Assembly (NCBI GenBank): GCA_946610835.1
Contig: CAMOCU010000076.1
Location: forward strand, 1 to 5,795
Origin: an uncultured Clostridia bacterium
GTDB lineage: Bacteria; Bacillota; Clostridia; Oscillospirales; Acutalibacteraceae
Direction: 5' to 3'
Length of the DNA stretch: 5,795 bases
Shown here: in pieces, positions 1 through 5,235 of the stretch
Numbering within the stretch: position 1 is the first letter of the stretch
Layout: each line of letters begins with the position of its first letter
Translations under genes and position numbers: made by a program
The notes under the pieces: model-generated
Databases searched by the model: none
What the model was told of the DNA's origin: nothing
What the model saw: the letters and a program-made list of their open reading frames with translations, nothing else

Positions 1-65
1 GCTGCGGAAATGGTTTTTCCTCCATGCAAACACAGACAAATAAACCCGCCGTTTCGCGGCGCATA
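1..65. other. Left edge, no supportable gene; small hairpin
   Basis: Two rightward frames are open from the window edge and stop early (TAA at 41-43 and TAA at 64-66), so the tail of a gene convergent with the leftward operon could end here, but a few residues are not enough to recognise anything. A 5-bp hairpin (CGCCG, loop TTTCG, CGGCG) lies at 47-61. Read leftward it is followed by GGTTTATTTG, so it could act as a weak second terminator behind the strong one at 66-112. Confidence 0.3.
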
Positions 66-112
66 ACAAAAAGCAACCGGACTGCCACAATGGTGGTCCG
101 GTTGCCGTTTTT
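66..112. terminator. Strong bidirectional rho-independent terminator
   Basis: A near-perfect hairpin occupies 73-105: 15 base pairs, with ten Watson-Crick pairs at the base (GCAACCGGAC with GTCCGGTTGC), two G-T wobbles, three more pairs and a CAA loop. On the minus strand the stem is followed at once by five T (plus-strand A run 68-72). On the plus strand it is followed by CG and TTTTT at 108-112. It lies about 40 nt past the stop of the phosphoesterase gene, so it should end the leftward operon. The plus-strand T run suggests it also stops a convergent transcript arriving from outside the window. Confidence 0.9.
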
Positions 113-152
113 CGGCATTCGCGCCGTAAAAGAATACGCGTCTTTTCTGCTC

Positions 153-1304
153 TTATTTCAGCAAATGGACAGCAGCGGCGATTCCGCCCGCAACGAGCGC
201 GGCCGCGCCTGTCGCGCCGAAAAGGACGGCACGTTTGACGTCGAATTCGTCCGCACTCATAAAATAATCCATCCGTGTGCGCATCGTTTTGCCGAGCAGA
301 TCGTAATAGGTCAGGATATATGTGTCAAAGTTCCACGGATCCTTTTCGTCGATCTCGAACACGCGCACACCCCGCGACTGCGGCGTGCCATAGCTGCGGA
401 AAGAGGCGCCCGGCGTCTGGATCATCCGCACGCCGTGAAGATTGGTGTCGAAGCAGTTCGCATGGTCGTGACCAAACACCAGCGCGCAAACATCTCCCTG
501 CGCGCGGATCGCGTCCAGCTGGCCAAAATCGGTATCACACACACAGGGGTATTCCGCCGCAAAGCCTTCCGCGCGTTCCGGATCAAGCTTATACGGCAGG
601 TCGTCGTCGCCGCGCCACTGCACGGCGTCCGGATCGTCCGCCTCGCACTGCACAAATAGTTCTGTGATCTGCGGCACCGGCACATGCTGGAACATCAGCG
701 ACGGCACCGGCGCGCCGCCGTTGGCCGCCTTCAGCGTATCGCTCTCGCTTTGATACCAGCGGATCGCTTCGGGCTTAACATAGCAATACCCCTTTCCCGT
801 GCCGTCGTCTTTGCCGGCGGAGTCAAGCATCCATAGGTTGTAAACAATTTTTTCGCCGTCGCTGCCGTAGATCGGGACGTTGTATGTATCGCAGTCCAGC
901 TCCGGGTGCGCATCGTTGAGTCCGAAAAAGCAGCTATAGTTTTTGTACATATCCGCCTGCTCCTGTTTGGTCAGCGGATTGAGATCGTCGTGGTTGCCGT
1001 AGATCATGCAAAACGGGATCTGCCGCGCCTGCACAGGACGCAGCACATAATCGAGCGCCTGCGCCATGCGCTTTGCAATCAGCGCCTTATCCTTCGTTTT
1101 CATGCCCAGGCGGTTTTCGTCCAGATGGTTGCCGTGGACATTGTCGCCGGTGAATACAACCAGATCCGGCTGCACGGTGTCATATGCCGCGTCCAGCATT
1201 TTCAGCATGGCGCGACGGACAAAATGCATGTCCTGCGGATCGCTGACCTGCAGGATACGCAATTTTCTGTCTTTGGGAAAACAAATTTTTCTGTCGATCT
1301 GCAT
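153..1304 (-). CDS. Calcineurin-like metallophosphoesterase with C-terminal membrane helix
   Basis: This 383-residue protein belongs to the calcineurin-like phosphoesterase superfamily, which hydrolyses phosphate mono- or diesters with a two-metal centre. The metal motifs appear in order: S21-D22-P-Q24-D25-M-H27 (motif I), G53-D54-N55, G103-N104-H105-D106, H207 in FQHVP, and G278-H279-D280-H281. Motif I is unusual: Gln sits where the usual DxH has His, although D25-M-H27 three residues on could also read as DxH. There is no signal peptide. Residues about 357-381 form one Ala/Gly-rich hydrophobic helix preceded by K-R, so the catalytic domain is probably cytoplasmic and tail-anchored. It is the last gene of the leftward operon, 4 bp after the kinase stop, with AAGGAG 7 nt before ATG. 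The substrate is unknown. Given its neighbours, a sugar phosphate is possible, but nucleotide or lipid substrates are equally open. Confidence 0.92.
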   Translation of the reverse strand: MQIDRKICFPKDRKLRILQVSDPQDMHFVRRAMLKMLDAAYDTVQPDLVVFTGDNVHGNHLDENRLGMKTKDKALIAKRMAQALDYVLRPVQARQIPFCMIYGNHDDLNPLTKQEQADMYKNYSCFFGLNDAHPELDCDTYNVPIYGSDGEKIVYNLWMLDSAGKDDGTGKGYCYVKPEAIRWYQSESDTLKAANGGAPVPSLMFQHVPVPQITELFVQCEADDPDAVQWRGDDDLPYKLDPERAEGFAAEYPCVCDTDFGQLDAIRAQGDVCALVFGHDHANCFDTNLHGVRMIQTPGASFRSYGTPQSRGVRVFEIDEKDPWNFDTYILTYYDLLGKTMRTRMDYFMSADEFDVKRAVLFGATGAAALVAGGIAAAVHLLK

Positions 1305-1308
1305 GTGT

Positions 1309-2241
1309 TTACTCCTTTAAAAAGTAGGAAAGCGCGCCGTAGCATTCGGTGCTTTTTCCCGCGGTTTCGGCGGCAGCGCGTGCAAATGCGCACGCATCGT
1401 CCACTGTCATGTTCTGCATCCGCACGCCGCTGCTGAGCATCGCGCGCACGAATGTGCCAAAGAAAATATCGCCCGCACCGGTGGTGTCGACCGTCTGTGC
1501 CGGATACGGCGGAATATGCACGCAAGCGCCGTCCATACTCACATACGCGCCCCTGGCGCCGTCGGTCACCAGCACCAGCCGGATCCCTTTGCTGTGCATC
1601 GCCTGCACGCCGTCCGCCATCTCCGCTTTGCCGGAAAGCATCGCCAGTTCTTCGACGGATATTTTCAAAATATCCACAAAGGGCAGCAAATCAGACATTT
1701 GTTCCACCGCCTGCGCCTCGTCCGGCCAGAGCGGCGAACGGTAATTTGGATCATATGTGATCGTGCAGCCGCTTTCCTTTGCAAGGCGAACCGCGTACTG
1801 TGTGGCGTCGCGGGACGGCTCGTCAGTCAGCGACAGCGAACCGAAATGAAAAATACGGGAAGCGCGGATCAGGTCGGCGTCGACTTCAGCGCGGGTGATC
1901 TGCCGATCCGCACCGTGCGCACGATAAAAGCTGAACTGCCGGTCGCCGGACGCGTCCAATTCTACAAATGCAAGCGTTGTGTTGTGTGTATCGTCCGTCA
2001 GCAAACGCGTGCTGTCGATCCCGCACCGCTGCACTGTCCGGCGCAAAAAGTCACCCGGCAAATCGCGGCCGACTTTGCCGATCAGCGCCGTACGGAACCC
2101 CCCGCTCGCCACAGCGGCAAGAAAATTCAGCGGCGCGCCGCCCGGTTTGCGCAGCAGACGAATATCGCCCATCGCATCCGTCCCGTCCGGGATAAAATCG
2201 ATCAAAATCTCGCCCAGCGCCGTTACATCGTATGCGTTCAT
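1309..2241 (-). CDS. PfkB-family sugar kinase, probably fructokinase-like
   Basis: This 310-residue ribokinase/PfkB kinase would transfer phosphate from ATP to a sugar in the cytoplasm. The first signature begins GGAPLN (34-39) and continues to G58-R59-D60. The second is DTTGAGD at 252-258, with D258 as the expected catalytic base and G255-A-G257 as the anion hole. The G-x-D element VTDGARGAY at 225-233 is the ATP-side region. The length is typical. The start is the ATG at 2239-2241: it overlaps the epimerase stop as ATGA and begins the family fold (YDVTALGEIL). An in-frame ATG farther out at 2316 lies inside the epimerase and adds 25 Arg/Cys-rich residues with no family likeness. A GGGAAG stretch about 12 nt upstream is only a moderate binding site, so coupling to the epimerase is likely. 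The GGAPxN form resembles fructokinases. Together with a ketose 3-epimerase, fructose or psicose is the most plausible substrate, but 2-keto-3-deoxygluconate and other sugars cannot be excluded. Confidence 0.94.
   Translation of the reverse strand: MNAYDVTALGEILIDFIPDGTDAMGDIRLLRKPGGAPLNFLAAVASGGFRTALIGKVGRDLPGDFLRRTVQRCGIDSTRLLTDDTHNTTLAFVELDASGDRQFSFYRAHGADRQITRAEVDADLIRASRIFHFGSLSLTDEPSRDATQYAVRLAKESGCTITYDPNYRSPLWPDEAQAVEQMSDLLPFVDILKISVEELAMLSGKAEMADGVQAMHSKGIRLVLVTDGARGAYVSMDGACVHIPPYPAQTVDTTGAGDIFFGTFVRAMLSSGVRMQNMTVDDACAFARAAAETAGKSTECYGALSYFLKE
1312..1317 (-). promoter_or_regulatory. Ribosome binding site inside the kinase stop region
   Basis: AAGGAG on the minus strand is made of the last two sense codons of the sugar kinase (AAG GAG, then TAA). 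It lies 7 nt before the ATG of the phosphoesterase. A ribosome ending the kinase would therefore sit on the next gene's start region, which points to translational coupling and fixes the phosphoesterase start at 1304. Confidence 0.85.
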
Positions 2242-3110
2242 TCCGCAAACACTTCCCGCAGATAGTGAACCGACTGTGCGGCGAGCGCATCCAGCTGCGC
2301 GTCGTCCGCACCGCACGACAGATCACGCCACAACGACACGTTTTTGCCGACCGTTCCGCCCATGCGCACAAACGGTTCCATGACCACATAGCCGTCGTAG
2401 CCGACATCGCGCAGCGCACCGCCGACAGCCTTCCAGTCGATCCGTCCGCCCGGCGCAGGGCAGCGGCGGTTCGCCTCGCCCACATGGAAGTGACCGAGCA
2501 GACCGGCTGTGCTGCGGATGGCGTCCGGCACGGAATCTTCCTCGATATTCATATGGAACGTATCCAGCATCGCCTTTACGTTCGGTTTGTCCACCGCGCG
2601 GACATACGCCGTGTCCTCGGATGCGTCGTTGATCATGTACCCTTCAAAACGGTTGAGCGATTCCATGCACAATGTGATACCGTGGTCGGCGGCCAGATCC
2701 GCCAGCGTGCGCATATTCTTCACGCTGCGTTCAAAATCCGCCCGCTTGTCAAACCCGGCGGCAAAATCCACCGGCCAATAAGAATACAGCGCGCCGCCGA
2801 TACGGTCGATCCCCGCCAGTTCCATTTTGCGGAATACATCGGCATAAAAGCGGAAAGCCTCCTTGACGGCGGCATTGTCCGGATTGGCAAGGTTGTGTTC
2901 CGGACGCGGGCCGTATCCGCCCGAAAGGATCACGCCGTTTGCCTGCGCCGCGGCGCGCAGCTCACGAAAATAGCTGTCCGGTGAAAGATGAAAAGCGCCG
3001 CAGGCCACCTCCAACACATCGAAACCCAGCTTGCCGACTTTTTCAATGTACGGCAAAAAATCGCCGCCCCATTCCTTCGCCCAATAGGCGTAGTAAATTC
3101 CGAATTTCAC
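2238..3110 (-). CDS. D-psicose (allulose)/D-tagatose 3-epimerase
   Basis: This 290-residue TIM-barrel enzyme of the xylose-isomerase-like superfamily matches the D-psicose/D-tagatose 3-epimerase family, which inverts C3 of ketohexoses (psicose-fructose, tagatose-sorbose) using Mn2+ or Co2+. Recognisable blocks are FGIYYAYW (3-10), GGALYSYWPVDF (105-116), LDTFHMNIEE (182-191), LGHFHVGE (205-212) and MEPFVRMGG (244-252). The metal and catalytic residues of the family are present: E150, D183, H209 and E245, along with substrate contacts W112, E156, H186 and R215. Residue E245 falls one later than in the Agrobacterium and Clostridium cellulolyticum enzymes because of a one-residue insertion after the HFHxGE block. 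The start is GTG at 3108-3110, with GGAGG 7 nt upstream; an in-frame ATG at 3162-3164 lies upstream of the predicted transcript start. It is the first gene of the leftward operon. Exact ketose preference cannot be read from sequence. Confidence 0.94.
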   Translation of the reverse strand: MKFGIYYAYWAKEWGGDFLPYIEKVGKLGFDVLEVACGAFHLSPDSYFRELRAAAQANGVILSGGYGPRPEHNLANPDNAAVKEAFRFYADVFRKMELAGIDRIGGALYSYWPVDFAAGFDKRADFERSVKNMRTLADLAADHGITLCMESLNRFEGYMINDASEDTAYVRAVDKPNVKAMLDTFHMNIEEDSVPDAIRSTAGLLGHFHVGEANRRCPAPGGRIDWKAVGGALRDVGYDGYVVMEPFVRMGGTVGKNVSLWRDLSCGADDAQLDALAAQSVHYLREVFAE

Positions 3111-3117
3111 GCAAAAG

Positions 3118-3122
3118 CCTCC
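3118..3122 (-). promoter_or_regulatory. GGAGG ribosome binding site fixing the GTG start of the epimerase
   Basis: GGAGG on the minus strand sits 7 nt before the GTG at 3108-3110, the same spacing seen at most other genes here. No comparable site precedes the in-frame ATG at 3162-3164. Confidence 0.88.
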
Positions 3123-3154
3123 ATTCTTTGATTGCTGAGCGAATATTCCTTTTG

Positions 3155-3183
3155 AGTATACCATTATACTTCCTGCATTTCAA
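3155..3183 (-). promoter_or_regulatory. Sigma-A promoter of the leftward epimerase operon
   Basis: On the minus strand, TTGAAA (3178-3183) and TATACT (3155-3160) are separated by 17 bp. A TG plus one base directly before the -10 makes it an extended -10. Transcription should start near 3148, giving a leader of roughly 38 nt before the GTG. A TATAAT at 3163-3168 is an alternative -10 but has no good -35 at 15-18 bp. Confidence 0.75.
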
Positions 3184-3207
3184 GGGAAACACAGATTATT
3201 TCTTTAC

Positions 3208-3232
3208 AGTCATTGACTTCGGGTCAGTGACC
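3208..3232. promoter_or_regulatory. Tandem palindromic operator, probably for the TetR-family regulator
   Basis: Two perfect 11-bp palindromes with a single central base lie side by side: AGTCATTGACT at 3208-3218 and GGTCAGTGACC at 3222-3232. Both fit RGTCA-N-TGACY, with centres at 3213 and 3227, 14 bp apart. The first covers the -35 of the rightward tetR-type promoter and the second fills the spacer up to 3 bp before the -10, so a bound protein would block that promoter. They lie about 25 bp upstream of the -35 of the leftward operon, so control of that operon is also possible. Assignment to the adjacent regulator is inference from position and from the autoregulation common in TetR proteins. 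Confidence 0.7.
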
Positions 3233-3241
3233 TGCTATACT
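3213..3241 (+). promoter_or_regulatory. Sigma-A promoter of the TetR-family gene
   Basis: TTGACT (3213-3218) and TATACT (3236-3241) are separated by exactly 17 bp, five of six matches to consensus at each box. The expected start near 3248 leaves a leader of about 28 nt, with AAGGAG at 3263-3268, 7 nt before ATG. The promoter is back to back with the leftward operon promoter and is overlapped by the tandem palindromes at 3208-3232. Confidence 0.85.
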
Positions 3242-3275
3242 GAATGTATCATCAGGACGGACAAGGAGAGATCCC

Positions 3276-3890
3276 ATGGGAAAACGACAGATCGCCGCGC
3301 AGCAAACGCGGTGCCATCTTGTCCTCGCCGCCGAAGCGCTGATTTCGGAAAAAGGATTTGAAAACGTCGGCGTCGAGGAAATCGCCCGCCGCGCCGGTGT
3401 GGCCAAAGGGTCGTTTTACACATATTTCAAACGCAAAGAGGACGTTGTCGCCGCCATCGCGCAGCAGGAATTCTTTGCCGTGCAGCAGCGCGCCCAAAAT
3501 ATCGGGGACGTCTGCGGGCGTATCCGCGTTTTTTTGACAGAGTCGATGCGGTATATTGTGGACGCAGGTCTGCCTATCTGTCGGCAGTGGCTGAAAAATG
3601 TTGTGGAGCCGACGGATGTGCAGGGCAAAAACAAATTGGCGTTCGATCAGAACGTTCTGCGCAGTGCATTGCGGGATGCGTGTGCGCGCGGAGAACTGGC
3701 CGCCGATACACCTGTGGACACGCTGTGCGCATGGATTGCCAGCGCCTATTACGGCGCGGTCACAATCTGGGCGATCACAGACGGGCAAACCGATCCGATG
3801 CAGCTTTTGGCGGACTATGGCGACGCCGCTCTGCCCGCGCTGCTCGCACCGTACCGAACAAGCGCTTCCGGAGCAAAAGAGCACAGCTGA
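3276..3890 (+). CDS. TetR/AcrR-family transcriptional regulator
   Basis: This 204-residue protein has the usual TetR-family size and layout. The N-terminal DNA-binding domain covers about residues 10-56: a first helix around TRCHLVLAAEALISEKGFE, then the helix-turn-helix at 31-51 with VEEIARRAGVAKGSFYTYF, whose AGVAKGSFYTYF recognition helix and the following K-R-K-E-D are hallmark residues. The remaining all-helical part, about 60-204, is the ligand-binding and dimer domain, which varies too much to name an effector. It is transcribed away from the epimerase operon and is followed 97 bp later by the reductase gene in the same direction, with no convincing separate promoter, so the two may be co-transcribed. 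It probably represses its own promoter through the palindromes at 3208-3232 and may also control the sugar operon. The inducer could be a sugar or sugar phosphate, but many family members sense unrelated small molecules. Confidence 0.93.
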   Translation: MGKRQIAAQQTRCHLVLAAEALISEKGFENVGVEEIARRAGVAKGSFYTYFKRKEDVVAAIAQQEFFAVQQRAQNIGDVCGRIRVFLTESMRYIVDAGLPICRQWLKNVVEPTDVQGKNKLAFDQNVLRSALRDACARGELAADTPVDTLCAWIASAYYGAVTIWAITDGQTDPMQLLADYGDAALPALLAPYRTSASGAKEHS

Positions 3891-3907
3891 CCGAAGCGTT
3901 TTCTCAA

Positions 3908-3952
3908 CGGCCGTTCACCGGCTTTGATCCGTAATCCGGCCGCTGCATTTTT
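3908..3952 (+). terminator. Possible weak stem-loop or attenuator between regulator and reductase
   Basis: CGGCCG at 3908-3913 can pair with CGGCCG at 3937-3942, with further CGG/CCG pairing possible inside the 23-nt loop (3919-3921 with 3929-3931). TTTTT follows at 3948-3952. The long loop and the 5-nt gap before the T run make this a poor classical terminator. It may trim transcription from the regulator into the reductase. A TATAGT at 3952-3957 could be a -10, but no -35 lies at the right distance. Confidence 0.3.
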
Positions 3953-3987
3953 ATAGTCATTTTCATCCATCACAAAGGAGACACACC

Positions 3988-5121
3988 ATGAAAGAAAACA
4001 GTTTTTTCCCGTTTATGCACGGCAATCTCGGCTTTGGCTGTATGCGTCTGCCCATGTGCGGCGACGAGGTAGACTTTGACACATTCGCGCAAATGACGGA
4101 CGCTTATATGGACGCGGGATTCCATTATTTCGACACAGCGCACGGCTATCTCGGCGGCAAGTCAGAAACATCGATTGCGCGCTGCGTATCCGCGCGGTAC
4201 GAACGCAGCCGCTTTCTGCTGACCGACAAACTGACAGATCCCTATTTTAAAAAGCAGGACGACATCCGACCGTTTTTTGAAAACCAGCTGCAATGGTGCG
4301 GCGTAGATTATTTTGATTTTTACCTCATGCACGCGCAGGATCACGAGAATTATCAAAAATTTCAGCGCTGCAAAGCATACGAAACGGCGTGGCAATTCAA
4401 GCAGGAAGGTCTGATCCGGCATTTCGGCATTTCTTTCCACGACAAAGCGGACGTACTCGACCGCATTCTGACCGAGCATCCGGAGGTCGAAGTCGTCCAG
4501 ATCCAGCTCAATTACGTCGACTTTGAGGACGCATCTGTGGAAAGCCGCAAAGTGTACGAAGTGTGCGAAAAGCACGGCAAACCCGTGATCGTCATGGAAC
4601 CGGTCAAGGGAGGCAATCTTGTGCAGCTGCCTGCGCAGGCGGACAAAATTCTGCGCGATTTGCACGGCGGAAGCAACGCAAGTTATGCGCTGCGCTTTGC
4701 TGCCGATCTGCCGAACATCGTTATGGTGTTGTCCGGCATGAGCGATCCGGCGCAGATGCAGGATAACATTTCCGCCATGCGCGACTATACGCCGCTGAGC
4801 GCGCAGGAGCGTGACGCAATCCGCCGCGTCACAGAAATTTTTAAAGCACAGAACAGAATCCCCTGCACATCCTGCCGCTACTGCGTCGAAGAAAATACGT
4901 GTCCCAAAGGGATCCGCATCCCGGATATGTTTGCCTCACTGAACGCGCACGAGGCATTCCACAACTGGAACACCGGCTATTATTACGAAAGTGTGCTGAC
5001 CGGCGACGGCCACGGCACGGCGTCCGACTGCATCCGCTGCGGCAAATGCGAAAAAGTCTGCCCGCAGCATTTGCCCATTCGCAAACTGCTGGAGGACGTC
5101 GCGGCTGTCTTTGACAAGTGA
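3988..5121 (+). CDS. Aldo/keto reductase with C-terminal dicluster 4Fe-4S domain
   Basis: This 377-residue cytoplasmic oxidoreductase belongs to the aldo/keto reductase group with a ferredoxin-like tail that is widespread in anaerobes. The TIM-barrel part spans about 11-285 and carries the catalytic tetrad at D49, Y54, K81 and H115, with spacing normal for the superfamily. GFGCMRLP (15-22) is the typical first strand. The tail holds two cysteine clusters: C293, C296, C299 and C305-P, then C348, C351, C354 and C358-P. The first has five residues between its third and fourth cysteine instead of the usual three. The clusters suggest electron exchange with ferredoxin or a flavoprotein rather than simple NADPH chemistry. 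AAGGAG at 3975-3980 lies 7 nt before ATG. The gene follows the regulator in the same direction. It might oxidise or reduce a sugar, polyol or carbonyl connected to the divergent operon, but no substrate can be read from the sequence. Confidence 0.94.
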   Translation: MKENSFFPFMHGNLGFGCMRLPMCGDEVDFDTFAQMTDAYMDAGFHYFDTAHGYLGGKSETSIARCVSARYERSRFLLTDKLTDPYFKKQDDIRPFFENQLQWCGVDYFDFYLMHAQDHENYQKFQRCKAYETAWQFKQEGLIRHFGISFHDKADVLDRILTEHPEVEVVQIQLNYVDFEDASVESRKVYEVCEKHGKPVIVMEPVKGGNLVQLPAQADKILRDLHGGSNASYALRFAADLPNIVMVLSGMSDPAQMQDNISAMRDYTPLSAQERDAIRRVTEIFKAQNRIPCTSCRYCVEENTCPKGIRIPDMFASLNAHEAFHNWNTGYYYESVLTGDGHGTASDCIRCGKCEKVCPQHLPIRKLLEDVAAVFDK

Positions 5122-5135
5122 AGAAAGCGCTTTCA
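5121..5135. promoter_or_regulatory. Catabolite-response-like palindrome (cre or LacI-family operator)
   Basis: GAAAGCGCTTTC at 5123-5134 is a perfect 12-bp palindrome. Extended to 5121-5135 it matches the CcpA cre consensus WTGNAANCGNWNNCA with one mismatch (A for T at the second position). It begins at the last base of the reductase stop codon and lies about 42 bp upstream of the -35 of the next gene. A CcpA site upstream of a -35 can activate, while other LacI-family repressors use similar operators. Function is inferred from sequence likeness alone. Confidence 0.5.
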
Positions 5136-5176
5136 TGACTGACCCGTCGAAAATATGCGGACTTGTTGTTTGGGGA

Positions 5177-5205
5177 TTGCGATTTTGAACACTTTGTGTC
5201 ATAAT
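5177..5205 (+). promoter_or_regulatory. Sigma-A promoter of the exported phosphoesterase gene
   Basis: TTGCGA (5177-5182) and CATAAT (5200-5205) are 17 bp apart, and TG plus one base directly precedes the -10, giving an extended -10. Transcription would start near 5212, about 24 nt before the ATG. GAGGAGG at 5222-5228 is a very strong ribosome binding site, 7 nt from the start. Confidence 0.65.
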
Positions 5206-5235
5206 AAAGGCATATCTTCCTGAGGAGGCGGCAAA

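Noticed and set aside
24..659. Rightward open frame opposite the first phosphoesterase
   Set aside because: It is antisense to a gene with complete family motifs, is Arg/His/Ala-rich with no recognisable domain, and crosses the strong terminator hairpin.
1516..2265. Long rightward open frame opposite the sugar kinase
   Set aside because: It is antisense to a clear PfkB kinase; its composition is that of GC-rich shadow coding, and I see no ribosome binding site or domain.
2242..2316. Kinase start at ATG 2316
   Set aside because: The extra 25 residues are Arg/Cys-rich shadow coding of the epimerase. The ATG at 2239-2241 overlaps the epimerase stop as ATGA and begins the conserved fold.
2232..2984. 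Rightward 250-codon open frame opposite the epimerase
   Set aside because: It mirrors the real leftward gene, is rich in Arg and His and has no family motif.
3111..3164. Epimerase start at the in-frame ATG 3162-3164, adding 18 residues
   Set aside because: That ATG lies upstream of the predicted transcript start, inside the promoter, and has no ribosome binding site. The GTG at 3108-3110 has GGAGG 7 nt away and matches the known N-terminus of the family.
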